Of a DNA stretch of 64,000 nt, positions 26,401-41,400 are shown one piece after another. Both the position numbers and the translations under genes were made by a program. The stretch is from Pteria penguin (lineage: Eukaryota; Mollusca; Bivalvia; Pterioida; Pteriidae). Under the pieces are notes generated by a model. It was not told the origin of the DNA and did not search any database. It worked only from the letters and a program-made list of their open reading frames with translations. Position 1 is the stretch's first letter. Each line of letters starts with the position of its first letter. The stretch covers positions 34,976,001 through 35,040,000 of the forward strand of contig CM068592.1 in NCBI GenBank assembly GCA_035048485.1, given 5' to 3'.

Positions 26401-29400
26401 TCATATATTAAGGCAAAAAATTTCTAAGTTCTGATTCCAGTATTTACTAACGTGTCACTAGACATTTAATATGAATGTTTAACATGAAGAAATCTGCATC
26501 TTTTTGATCTGACTTGTTGAAACTCCTGGATAACTTGAATCAGGATTTTTTTCTTTGATAAAGAACAGAACTTTACAATAGCGAAATGTACTTACCTACT
26601 GCAGCAGCGTGGCCATTTGCAGAACTCAGCATGATGGGAGTTTTACCGGTTTTGTCGCATCGGTTGACCTGAGCTCCATGAGTTAGAAGTAATTGCATAG
26701 ATTCACACTGGTCACTGAAAGCTGCTGCATGCAAGGGAAGCCTGAACAGAAATACATTAAACCAGATGAAGAATGTGTAGTACACTTTCAACAGGTCAGT
26801 TGGTAGACCTTTTTACCTGGCTTTACCAGGCCATGGCCAAGGTCACTGGGTGAAAAGTCATGGTATCATCTGAAAGCCATGAGGAATATGTATGTGGAAT
26901 ATCATAGGTGTACCTTTTCCAGTTCAAAAGATATAGCACAGGCTAAAGTATTGTATATGGATGCCACAGACGACAACACCGGGGGTATGACATTAGCTTT
27001 CCTGGCTTTTGTCACACCCAGTTCAAGGTTACTGCCAGTTCTAGCACACAACTTTAGCCTACCAGCTATACCCAGACTTTTAAAAAGCCAGTTTTATAGT
27101 GTGACTCACCTGCCCTTTTAAGTTAAAAAGAGGAAAAGACCTTTTAATCGGTTAAACAATCTCTTATATTATTTGTCCGTTTCATTGATTGTGATGACTT
27201 AAGTACTGGAGTAACAATTGCTATATGCTCAACTGTGATACACAAAAAGCAAGAAAGAGTACTTCTCAGTTACAGGCAAATCATATCAATGAATCTCTAA
27301 TTGCTAACTTACCTGCCCTTACTATCGGTGAGATTAACAATGCTATCACCCATAGTGTCTATCAATATATCTGTACAGGTATCATTTCCATTTATCCTAA
27401 AAATACAATACATATTCAATCAATCTACACAGTGACATAATCTATGTGAAAGTTAAATGTGAACTATGTAAATACAAAGGATGAGATACAAAAGACACAA
27501 TGACAACAGTTTGTAGCATATTAAAACAATTCAAGCAAGGTATATCATCAATGTAGGGTCCATGCCATAGCAAGGATAAAGAAAAAGGGCTTTAATACTA
27601 ACCCATTTAACATGTTAAAATTTGTATAAAAAAGAATATCAAAAAATATCAGTGCATGCTATCAGCAACAGATACAGGTAAAATGTAGTAAGTTGAATTG
27701 ATACCAAATACTTTCAATACATACATGCGGTTGATAATTTTCCTGATGAATGTATGACATAAGCAATATTGATAAATACTTTAAAATTTGCATAAGAGAG
27801 TGACGCGGGTAAAATGATTTGATGTTCTACAGAATATTTTAATCTAACAAAAAATGGACTTACACAGCACAATGTAAAGGAGAGAAAGGATTTCCTACAA
27901 ATTTCTTATGTTGGTCATGTTCTAGTAATGTTTCCACACAGCTGTCATGGCCTGAAATGTAGATAATATTTTCATTAATAAAAACTGAATAATCAGTACC
28001 TAACTGTATTAGATCTTTCACTTGAAGTGACTTTTGCAATAATAATCTATTCTCTTCACTTTTCCTCTTCATGAGACAAAATAAACTATGAGGCTGTGTC
28101 ATAGTGTACATTTTCAAATTAAATATCCCTCACTGCTTTGGGTAGGTCCATTTCAAATGTAAAAACCATAATGCTATAAACGAACAAGTGCTGCCACCAT
28201 ATAAAACAAAAACAGATCAGTTACCAATTATGTGTATGTCTAGTGGAAAAGCACATCTTGTAAACAAGTACAAGGTCTTGGGCACCAATGGTTACTGGTA
28301 GGTTGGTTAGCAAGACAGATGCTTTGCCCTCCAGAGTACCTAGTATCACTTAAATTAGAGGGACTTTGAATGTCAATTATAGCATATTGTTCTGCATGCC
28401 ATAACACCAGTTACAATGTTACAATTTAGAACAGTGTTTCACTTTATAATCACTTTATAAGAACTAGTTCTGTTTGATGGTATCAAGAGTTTGTGGTGGA
28501 AATGGAATAAAGAATTGTAATTAGCTATACTGACATTCTTACAAGCCAAAACATGAAGTTTGCTTTGTTTGGAATATTTAAGTAGTTTAACACAATATCA
28601 TGATCAGATCAAAATTTACTTGATAAATTTAAGGGGCCACAGAGTGTCAGCATAACACTACATTCTGTCACTGAGACCCCTAAAATAGTAAATGTACAAT
28701 ACTACAATACTCCCTCTACCTACCATTATAACAGGCTATATGTAATGGTGTATACCCTAGATTATCTTCTGTCTTTTCTACTGGTCCCATCTGAAATCAA
28801 ACATATCTCTAATTTAAAAACAGCAACTGATAAGAGAATATGATTATTGCAAAATGTATTAAAAGAAGATATATAGTCCACTCAATATGAAAAAAATACA
28901 TTGTTGAAATTGACAAATTAAGAAATTCTGTACTTCTGTCATTAATTGCATACAGGTATATGTTGATGGTCTCCAGTGCTTAGAAGTGAGGCAACTAAAG
29001 TCTCAGGGCAAAATCCTTGACCAACCATTAGGTCCTCTTACTAACATACCCAATTTAAAAACCCCCTGACTAACAGTTGAGTTCAGACAGCAGCATCACG
29101 TTTTAAGTGAGTTCCTCACACATCAGATAAATATATTCGTGTTTGATGTCACACTGGAAATATTTTAATCATATGGCAACAGTGGGAAGGTTGGTTGGTT
29201 GGTTGATTGGTGTTTTACATCGCTTTCAACAACTTTTCAGTTATATCGCAACATGGAAGCAGGAGGTAACCTTTCTCATAAATATAGTGGCGCAACCTGG
29301 GAATCGAACCCGGATCGTCGGCACCGCAATCCAAGCGCTTAACCACTACACCAAGTCTGCCCAACAGTGGGAAGGTAAATTAAATGAAAAGTATCAAGAC

Positions 29401-32400
29401 ATAGTCTTACAAGCTGTATACTTACCAACAAAAGTGAACCTAGAATGGCCACTTGACCACATGTTGCAGCTAGGTAGGCTGGAATGCGCCCTCTCTGATC
29501 TCTGACTGATATGTCTGCTCCGTTCCTTAGTAAGGAATCCACACATTCCTCATGACCATTAGCTGCCTACAATCCCATTATTCATCATTATTCTTTATAT
29601 TTCAGTATGTACATATTCCTTACTTTCTCAATTAACATGTGGAATAAATTTAACTGTAATGACAAGCTGTAATGACTGAAAAACACCAGGCAAATGATGC
29701 ATTTTTCTATGACTCCATAAATGTGCAAAACTGCTCTTATTGATGTATTCCTTTATGAAGTCTTAATGTGTGAAAAAAGTAAAGATTACTAGGTACATGT
29801 AGTAATAATACTTCGGTGTACCCAGGTATGTCTGTGATAAACTCATTCAAAAGGTATAATCTGAAGAACAGAAGGTTTGATTTTGCATTCATGGACTCCA
29901 AAGTTAGCTTATAAACAGCAAAGGAAATCCATTCTACCATATGCTTCATACTAATGCATGTATACAACTTATACAACAATGATTTCTTTATATATCATAA
30001 AAATACATGTTATCATCACTTCTATGATCCCAAATGTGCAGAGAGAGGTCTTAAGTTTGATCCCAGGCATGGGTCCATTGGTGTCCCATCCTTAGGTGGT
30101 GACAATAAAATGCCCAGATTGTGTGTCACAGCACACCTTGATACATACAAGACCACTTACAGCTTCTGGTGAAGACATTACACAGATAAAAATTTCTGTG
30201 AAATCAGGCAGATGAAGTTATTATGCAAAATTAAATATCTGAGATGTGAAATAAGGCAATTTACCCCTCTATGTAGAGCTGTTCGGCCTTGGATATCCTT
30301 GGCATTTACTATGGCACCATTAGCTATGAGGTAGAGAACTGTTTCAACATGACCATTGCCAACTGCTAACATTAAAGGTGTTCTGAATATAGAGAAAAAT
30401 GAAAAAAAAATCCAATAGAGCTATTGTAAGTGATCCAGATCATTTTAAAATTTGGCCCTTATCATAGATGTATATCATTAAGATTTCACTCATAAGAATG
30501 CATGTTTTTCTAAATATATACCAGTACATGATATTTATTTTCATCATTCATGAACTCAGCTATCACCTTCCTGTACATGTACCTGTACAGTCAACAGAGT
30601 AGTATGTCTTACCTTTCATAAATATCTGTACAGTCTACAATATTGCTATCTTCGGCTGTTTCCATTAGCAACCGTAAACACTCTGTATGCCCATTCATGG
30701 CTAAAACAAAAAAGGTAAAAGCTGCCTTAGTTGATGACTGGTTTAATTAAGATATATGTATGTTATACATATGTAAACTTTGTAATGTTTGATTCACTGC
30801 TTTGATTACTTACAAGTAAAAGCACATGACAAATTAAAGATGAAATATTTCACTTACAACATAAATAAAGAACGCATCATTCTAATGAAAGAGAAATAAT
30901 CTGTAATGAATGTGATTTATTGAAAAAAATTTCACTGTTCTTAACTACATGTATATTGTACTTTCTTATATATTTTTGCATCTTTTTTAATATACTGAAC
31001 TTCTTCATAATATAACTTCAAAATTATGTAGAATCTTAGAAAAAATTCATCTCTACAAACATTGATATCTGACAAATTCATCATACTCAAGTCTATCTGA
31101 ATAACAGGAAACAAGTGAGAGTTTACCAGGATTCAAGCTCTTAAAGTAGACCATGAGATGAGTCACTACTTCTGACTGTGACTAGTTTATATCTTATGTG
31201 TTAGATTGTTCCATTATACCTGCCGAATGTAAAGGTGTACGTCTGGTGGCACTATCTTGTACCAGGATTGTGGCCCCTTGGAGCAGTAGTGTCTCCACAC
31301 ATTCAGTGTTACCCTGTAAACAAGCCAGATCTAACATAGTCCGCCCTGAAATGAACGACAACATTTAAGGTAAGTTAGGAACATGCACCTGAATCTCATT
31401 TAGTCAAATAGTTATACCTCAAACTCCTACTTACGGATAATGAACATTTTGTTTTTTAATTCCTGCTTTCAGTGTACAAAGCTTTCATTTAGAATTAAGA
31501 AACTCCTGACTACTAAAACTATTTTACTAGATCCTTGAAAGTTTAACTTATTACCATTTAATTAAAATTTTTTATCATGACATGGTATCTCAGTTCTCGC
31601 TGTCCAATCTGAAAAACATTGACTTTTACAATATTCATACCCAGAAACTTTAAAATCTTAGACCATGAGGTGTTAGATAATAGATCATTCTTTCTGCAAA
31701 TTATTGATATACATTGTTATTGGAGAGCAATCTGATTGCAAGTACTACTTTTATAGAGGGCAAATCTGTTTGTTTGATATTTAAAGCTGCACCATGAACT
31801 CACACCTCGTATAATGGTAGCCAGTATTTTGTATGTAGAGAAAAGAGTTTAATCATAGAAGGTACAACAAAAGACATTTTCACCACTAGTAGACCTATTT
31901 CAAATTTTACATAATGCAAGAAGCTTTACAAGAGAAAAAGAGTTTTGTGGTTGAGATATAAGTCTTATTTCTGAGACTTCACATTCCAAGCATAATGTCA
32001 TCATGAAAGAACATGGTTTGTCTAGTATTAAGCTCCTTCCATTACTTGATAGGATTATGCACAGTGGATCAAACAGACTTGTTGAAGGTACGAGGTCTTG
32101 TTATATTCCATTTAAGTTTACCAAACATATAGTATTAGATTAAAAATAAACCCACAAATGTTGAATAATAATTTTCAGAACACTCTTTCTACCCGTGTGT
32201 TTTAAGCAACTTACCATGTGAGTCTCTGATATCCAGATTCATTATGAAGCCTAACAAGATATGTAATGCCTCGTTGTGACCATTATATGCCTAAAAAAAG
32301 ACACATCATGTCTACCATTAATCACGCTCTCGCTATATCTAAATTATCTATTTAGTTATTGTTAATAATTTCAACTTGAAAAATATCCATATATCGATGT

Positions 32401-35400
32401 TTCAAGTAAGTCTATAACTACAAGAAGTATAGGTATTTTAAAAAAAAACAATTTCAATATAAATAGCCGTGTAAAATTAATTCTATGTTTTCAGATAATT
32501 GGGTTTCAAAAAAGTGGCAAGGTAGGTAGGGTATTTATTTTTTGTATTTTTTCCCCAAACAGCACTATTTCAAACCTAGTTTGGCTGAAATGAATGAAAT
32601 CTTCCTCTCTACAAAGCAAATTTTGATATGCAGCTCCTATTCTTTTTTTTTCAATTTGAAAAATGCATTTAGTTTCTCACTTTCGCAAGTCTCGATGACA
32701 TCATTTTCTTCACATTTGGGATTAATCTGAATTAGAAAATATTGTCTTAAAAGTTCTGACCCTTCTGACGATGTGAAAAGCCTTGTCCTTTTCAGAATTT
32801 CTGCTCTTGCTTATGAACACTTCGAAAATCAAATCTTTCATTTCCTCGGGATTCATGTACGGTTGAATTTTCATATTTTTTTTGGACAACATATCCTTTA
32901 TTGATTGGGTAATTGACGTATCTTTTACAAATTGAAGAATCGTTCATTGCACAACTGTTTCTTCCTTAAGATTTACTTTAAAGCTTAGAGGAAAGCTATC
33001 TTTCTCTCTCTTCCCCCCCCCCCTTTATTTGCATTTGTATTATTATATAGGATATTTTCAAGTAAGGTCATAAAGATGTTTTTTGTAACAGCATTACATT
33101 ATGTGTTTTATTAACACTGACAAAGTACTTTCTCTTTTTCCTAGGAGAACAATGTGTTCTATAAAAAGATATTTTATATTTAACAATGGATCATAACGGA
33201 AACACGGTGGCTAATTTTTTTTCAAAGTTGCAATAAATACGACACATCAGTAACAAATATGAGCGTGGCAGGGTCTGAGAAACATAGAATTTATAGGATA
33301 ATTCAATAAATTTATTCAGAGTTATCTTTCCTTTTTAATCAAGCAGTCCAGGAATTGGAAAAGAAATGGTAAAAAATGTGTGCAGTAATTTAAATCATTT
33401 CACCGCTGAGAGATCTGATTATTCATGTAGCAGTCACCTTTATATATGCCGTATCAATAAGGTGATTTGTCTGCTCTTGATAAGAACACTTTCTGCATAT
33501 CACAGTGAGGTACATACGTGTAAAGGAGATTGCTTCTTCATTAACCATATCTCACTGAGTTCAATTGACTTACGAAGGATAGAGGTATCACTTTATCAAA
33601 TCTTTCCACATATACTTACTGCCAGGTGTGCAGGAGACAGGGGAGCCCCACTCCGGATCAGATCTGATGCTGCACAATCTAAAAGCTGATCAACAAAACG
33701 AAAGAATAAAAATCATTAAAGTCTGAAATGTAAATCTTGCTGTCCAGGTACCACCTGAAATCAAAACTGCTTTTTTACATTGTCTTCATACATACAAAGT
33801 ATGAAGTCTGTATCATTTTTAGACAGATATCACACCATGCCACCACTATGAATCTACACTGTATGAAGGACCTTGTAAGTAACTTTTCGTATCTATAGGT
33901 CAGTCACTCTTAAAAAGAGTTTAGAGTAATTTTTACCTATCTTCACCATGTCAATTTATCTAATTGTGGATGTACTAGCTGGTTAACAGGTTCTGGTGAA
34001 ATTGAAAATAAAAATTCAAACACATAAAGAAAGCTTCTCGGGTCAGAAAAGGCTACTATTTGAGAATTATTCTTACCATTTCTAATGAGAGCCTATGACC
34101 CTTTAGAGCTGCATAATGCACTGTATTGTACCCTTCATGGTCCCGGATGCTGGGACGAGCATCATTCTTCAGTAATAGCTCTACGACTCTGTAAAGCAAA
34201 TTTCAAAGTTTAAACTTTCAAAAGACAATCTCTGAGTTTCCTTTTGTTCGTATAATAATAATTTGAAGCTAATGTGTAGTTTTCCAAGAACACATGTCAC
34301 ATAAGGACATTAAAAACAAATAGTAGAGGAATGACACATATCTGGAATGAAAAATGCTGGTAAGCTTACTTTGCATCTTGGTCCCATGCCGCAGCGTAAT
34401 GTAGAGGAGTACATCCCCTTCTGTCTGTATTGTTGATTTCAGCACCGGCAACTATGAGTGAAGACACACACTGGTAATGGCAATGGGCTGCAGCATAGTG
34501 CAGGGGTGTCCTGTAAAAATATATATTGCTTTTGTTATTGTATGTGTACTTTGTATATTGTGCATGGCCACAACAAGATTATGTGTTCCATATGGTGGTG
34601 AAAAACCTCTCTAGTGCATGACTTCAAATTTTTAACCGAAGTGAGAGAACTACCTGAAGCAGAGAGGAATTTACACTTGTTGACTTATACTATGATATGC
34701 AAACTCAAGTTTTTTTTTCTTCTGCTTCCTTATGGACAGACATGGGAGTAGAAGGTGTGTACATTCTTTTCTGACAGTCAGGAGCAAATTCAGAGAATTG
34801 TGGTCCTCCTTTTTCGGGGTTCTATCTGGAAGGGTGCAGTGATCTGTGACATATTGTCATGGCTGTGCATGCCTACAGACACATGCCAAATATGAAGGCC
34901 CTATATCTTACAGTTAAAAAGTTACATTAAAGTAGATCAAAGGTCACGGTCAAGGTCACATAATAAAAATTTTGGTACTAACAGAAAGGTACTGCAATCA
35001 AGGATACACATGCCAAATATGAAGGCCCTAAATCTTACGATTAAAAAGTTAATTTTTGTGACAGATGGACGGATGGACAAAAGAAGAAATTTAATGTCCC
35101 CACGCTTTTGCAAAAAGCAGGGTAAAAGCGGGGGACAAAAAATATGTGTTTGTGAAACCTGAATGCCCCACACAGCAACAAAGTAAAAATAAGGCAAATT
35201 TTGAAATGTAGGTGAAAGGTCATGGTAAAGGTAAAAAGTTCAATGACCTTTGTGTAATTTGAAAGGGCTTTATTTGTGGAGTATGGATGCCAAATATAAA
35301 GTTTCTATCATTCATGTTTCAAAATTTATGGTGAAGGTTAAAGTTGAAAACAGACATCATATATGTAGTAAATTTTAAGCAATAAAAATCTGAGTATCTT

Positions 35401-38400
35401 ATTAGTATATTTTCTAAACAGTATTTTACAGATTTGGGAACTAATATTAACAAAAATTATATCATAGTTTGTTAACTAAAGGCTAGGACAGAATCTGTGT
35501 CTGATAACTCACCTTCCCTCACTGTCTGTAGCTGTAATATTGGCACCCATCTTTAACAGAAGATCAACCACTTCAACTTTCCTGTTATTGAAAAAGAAAT
35601 TGAATATCCAATATCACCTGTTTGACTGACAGTGGTTGATAATTATTCAAATACAACTATGTGTAAAGGGAAGCATATACTGAAATTAGAATAAAAACTA
35701 AAAATGATGTTACTTGGACATTCATCAGATGTTTTAATTTAAAAATAAATGTTCTTTAACCTAACCATGTCACAATTTCTGCAAATTACATATACATAAA
35801 AACATCTGATCTGAATTACGTTTTTAAAGCTGCGTCAGGATTATTCACTTTTATGGTGACGCCCAGTGCTGGGTGATCAGCCACTTATTCTACCACACTG
35901 TAACTCACCCACTACAGGCAGCTCCGTGTAAACACATCCTACCATAATCATCTACCACACTGTAACTCACCCACTACAGGCAGCTCCGTGTAAACACATT
36001 CTACCATAATCATCTACCACACTGTAACTCACCCACTACAGGCAGCTCCGTGTAAACACGTTCTACCATAATCATCTGTAAGATCTATTTCCAGATCTGG
36101 CATGGAGGCTAGCAGTTTCTTCACACAATCCACATAACCATTTAAGGAAGCAACATGCACAGGCAACATACCACTGGTTCCCCTCCTGTCAAAATAAAGT
36201 CACGATAAAAAAATGAAACCTTCCCAGTTAATCTGTATTTTTTCAATACATAAATGACATCACAGAAATACTTTATAATAAAGTATACATACAGTAGTGA
36301 TCTAATAATAATAAAACAAATGATTAGTGCCAAGAGGAAGGATAGAAGCGCAAGTATGAAAATAATACTTTACAATACTTATACATGTATGCATCTTCCT
36401 GACAAATTTTTTTTTCTTTTTTCCTCATCGCAAAAAATCATCGAACAGTTTTCAATATTACCTCGATGAAACTACGTTATCAATGATTTTATCAGCATTT
36501 CATAACTATAAATTCTTCTAGACTTTTCAAAGTTTGACTTCATTTTCAAGGTTTTTTACAAGACTTTGCAATTTCCAAAATATTTCCACCCTGCACATAT
36601 ATACTGCACTGTATATATGTTACAGATGAATAATAATACTATATGACTTTGTAGTGGTGATATACTTACTTCATGGGATCGGCAGCATTCTCGATGAGAG
36701 TGTTGATCAAAAGTTCGTGACCGTATCGACTGGCAATGTGTAGAGGAGTATTCCCGTATTTATCACAGACGTCTATGTCAGCACCTTCAGACACAAACCA
36801 TCAAATAAATTCATTATTATGATGGAAAAGTATTCATAATGTCGCTGGCACAATTGCATATGGGCTTAACTTTTATAGATGCATAAAAACATAAAAAATT
36901 TTGCATCTGTGTGCTGCCACATCTACGACCTCAATGCCATGATATATTCAGTAATTGTGATTTTTGAGAAATGTCAACATTATTCTAAGATTAAAATATT
37001 TATGTACCACAAATGGCATGATCATTAATTTTCTATTGCTATTAACTTCACTCAGCTGGTACATTTTTGCTCAATAAAAATATCTGTTATTTGTTTTTAA
37101 TTAAATGATAAAGGTTCTGACAGCGAACACAAAACATGCTGTCATATTAGGTAATATTACGATGATGATAATTCAAATAGCAATAATAACAAAGGATATT
37201 TGGGATGCTATAGATGAGCAAAAGAATGCAATACAGTAAGTGTGGTATTCTGGAGTATATATAGGTATTATTTGGTTTGATACATGTACATACAAATAGT
37301 GCAAATACATGTACACATGATGACTATATATATACATATGCTTGATTTAGTATCTTGAGTATTAAGGTACATGGTAGAAGGCAGACCACCTTTGTGAGCA
37401 CAGACTGAATAAATTCAATCAAGATATCTGATGGGCTTTGAGCATAAAATGACAAAATGTGTATTGAGACAGTTACTTCATAATTCCAGTCTTTAGTTAA
37501 TTCTCTGTGTCAACATACTGGAGATAGACAAACATTAAATTCTTAGGATGTTTCATCTTGGAATCTTTTATACCTCCCATAGTGATGTACATAAAAGTCA
37601 ATTTTACTGAGAGTTGGTTATATTTTCCCTTTCCGCTAATTTGTATACTAATCAAGTTAATCCCTTCTGATTCAAATACAAAATATATCAATCAATATTT
37701 TATGGGATTACGGTAAGTTGTAGAAATCATATGGTGACACATCCTCTGTAATAAGTTACTTTTTCTTACTACCACATTTCCAAAGACCTGAATTCTTATT
37801 GTTGATATAACATTTGTGCTCATTACCCACCAAATATTTAAATTCAATAAATTCTCATCATCATTCCCATCATTATACCCATGCGTAAATTTGTACTACA
37901 TATATGCAAGAAAAACATGTACACAAATTTCTGCCCTTTTCAAAAACGATGTGGAATTTTCAATTTAAAAAATCGCAAAAACCATGACTTCTTTTATCAA
38001 AAACATTGCAAAGTGGGTAAATGTTTAATTATTTTCTACCTTCTCTCTCAATCTATTTTTTGGACTATGTCAATTCTGAAACGGTCATATTCTACCAATA
38101 TTAAAAAGAAATTATTAAAACTATCTATGGTATTCATGTGAATTCTTAAATAGAATATTCCGTTTCTTTGAAGTGGTATAGTCTAATATAGAAAGAGGGT
38201 AAGATAGGTTTATTTTAAGGACTCTCACCATGCTCAAGTAGAGTCTGTGCCCGCGTAAATCTACCATGCAAGGCTGTCATATGTAAGGGGGAACGACCCT
38301 CCACGCACTGCAATATACAGACAGATAGAAATAGAGGGAAAAGTTGTTAAAACATGAAACAAATTCAGACCCGAAGATATACTGTGGCAATCTTTAGGTG

Positions 38401-41400
38401 AAAAGCATATGATGACAGCATAATTATCTGAAATCTAATGAAAACATAAGGAAGAGAGCTGATTAATGATCATGATAAGCCAATATAAAAGCAGTTTTGG
38501 GAATGACCAATATATACACTGTTTTATGTATGAATCCAAATTATATATCCATCTCTTTTGTCAAAAGCCATTCAGCAGCATTAGCACACCTCAGTTACTA
38601 GTTATTGAAAGCTGTCATTTAATTAGTTTTGTCCTTAAATTTGTGTCCTTTGATTGTGCTGCTTTTGCAGTGAGTGGGAAGGTGGGCGCCCGTAAACCGG
38701 TTAACCACACCCATTGAGTGACGTCTGTTACTTCAATTGACCGTCCTAAGTCGGTATCGTAACCGCAGCACAATCGAATATTTTTGTAATGTCGTTCCTT
38801 GTACATTCTGCTGTTGTCATTTTCTGGGTGTGGGTCCTTCGTGATTTGTGTCATACAGCTTTGTCAGATGTCTTCTGTTTTGATATTTCATTCATTAAAG
38901 AAGCCTGACATGCCTTGTTGGTTATTTAGTCAGGTTTGAAACTGGGAGGTTACAGGGACAAATCCTCTTGGACACATGCTTAAGGAAGGAGTTTGTCTTT
39001 TGATGGTAAGTAAAGCTTACACCCATGTCAAAAATCTAGTTCAGCATATATCACATACTATTATGCTGAAGTTGGTTCATTGGATATACATTCTTAATCC
39101 TATAATAAACTTTTCAGTCATACTGTTTTACCCAGTTGCCTACAAACCTCATCAGCATAGAAGAGTAAATACAGAATTGAACTAAACTTATGCATTATTA
39201 ATGCTTAACAGGAAGATTTGTTTTTGAAGCTGGTACTGTTTCTTTATCTTCTTATAACTATTTTGTGTGCTTACTAACAGCTTAAAGCTGTATACCCTAT
39301 GTTCACTAGTACAGTGCATATTATAGTTAAATTTATTGTAAATTGTTTTGGTTATATATATAAAGCCTAACACATATCAAAAAAGGACCCTTACAAATGT
39401 TGTGATCAAATTTGTCATATTATGTGAGATATGGCTGTCTGAAACGCGATGTTTGTAAACAGAATGTTTACAGCCAAATGATCATGTGATCTAATTCGGA
39501 AGCTGCTTCATGGAGGGAGAGGTAAATAAACTTGACGAGTAACTTAAAAAATCTGCATTCAAAAGTTAGTATTTACTGAAATTGTTTTCTTTTGGGGTCT
39601 CCCTTCAACATACTTGTTTTGATTAAACTCTGCATGCATGAAGTCAGGTTATGGTTGTATTTATGGAATACCCACTTTATTTACGAAGTATTTTCTTTTT
39701 ATTTTGATATCTCCAAAGGTTTGAAGCAACAAAAAATGTTATCAACGCAAAGTTAATAACTTTAGCCATACGATAAAAATACAGTTTTTGTTTTACATGC
39801 CCTTATTTTTTAAATTAATATACCGAATTGTAGGGTATACAACTTTAACTGTATCCATACTTTGTATGTCATCAATGGCTTGCATTGTCACAACACCGCT
39901 ACATGGTATATAGCCTAAATCTTTTTTTATGCAAAGGTATTCTGGCCACTGGTTTTAACTTCCATATGATAAAAAATTTTTTTATGTTCTTATTCCTCAT
40001 TTAATTTCAGGTAACTTTATGCCATACTTCCCTTCATTTATACATATGTTCTAGTCATGCTAAACTATCCCATGTTCTCATTAATAAATATAATGTTTAT
40101 AATATACATACTTTGGAAGCCATGCATTTTCACAAAACTTTAAGTTTAACTTATCGCATAGAACACTTAAGTTCATGAACAAGACATTATTTCCTTATGG
40201 CAACATTTTGATACATGTACAACACTTCTATAAAATGCAAAAGGGAATGCAAAAAATCTTTCAAGACAGTATTATAAACCTGGTAACATATGAGTAAAGA
40301 GAAGTATTGATGAAACTTTATTACAATGCGATGAAAGTTACAGGATGCAAACTAGTGAATGAAATGCTGGCATGCATGAAATATACACATACTAAAGTCA
40401 GATAATTTCACTTTGGATGTATCACAGTTAGTTACAGCCTTTTCTTCCTTATCCTTCTCTTTCTACAAACAAAATATCTTTCTGAAGCACATTTAAATAA
40501 GACACTGTGATATACACTTTTGAAAAAAAGGGTTTACATGTAACACTACAGCATACTTAATCCATTATCCTGGTAACCATTTCTATAGACTGCACAGGTC
40601 AACAAATGAATTTGAAATTTTATATGAAGTAAGGGTCTACAACAAACAATTTATTGATTCAGACATTTTATTTAGCATTAATACTTAAAATGTTAACATC
40701 ATGATAGAGCGATGCATATTTGTGTGGTAAAGCAGTCATGTGTCTCACATAAAATGTGAGGTAAGATCATGTCAAATAAGCTTATTGACCATCTCTTGCA
40801 AATTACTATAAATTGTGTTTTTGCTCTATATATGGTTATTTCAGGTTTTACCACATATATTGTCTTCTATCACTTCAACTAAGATTAAAAATGAATCCCT
40901 GTTTACAATGAGTCAATTTCTACACTTTCTGTACTGAATTGTTGACTCCAGGTGATTTTTTCAGGGATGGGCAATTTAAGCTTCTATTTTCAGCTTCAAA
41001 CTGATGAATATTACTGCTATACCAAGTACAGGTGTATACTCTTACTTAAAACAGCTACCAGATTTTCAATTTGTTTGATCGGATTTTACATCCTTTTAAC
41101 AATATTTCAGTTAAGACAAGATGCGTTTGTGAAACACAAATGCCCCCACATCAAGAAAGTCAAAATAAGGCTAATTTTTAATATGTTAGTCAAAGGTCAC
41201 AGTCAATGTCATGATGTCAAAAACTACTGTATTGACAGAAAAGTCTTGTTACAATATGCAAGTGAAATATGAAAGCCCTACCTCTTACAATTCATAAATT
41301 ATAACCCATGTTAGACAGGCCAAAACAAAAACTAGATGCCCCCAAATCCTTGATTCCTTAGACATGAAAATGTGAGGTAATCTTCCATGTAAACAAATAA

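Larger units (their letters stand above)
29567..32214 (-). other. introns 15-18 content
   Basis: Between exons 15 and 19 the introns (31346-32214, 30701-31219, 30383-30612, 29567-30264) are plain AT-rich DNA in which I see no repeat family or extra exon. Confidence 0.6.

Noticed and set aside
40952..41272. A 106-codon plus-strand frame
   Set aside because: Its second half lies in a dispersed AGGTCA-type repeat and the first half has no recognisable domain; it is intronic and antisense.
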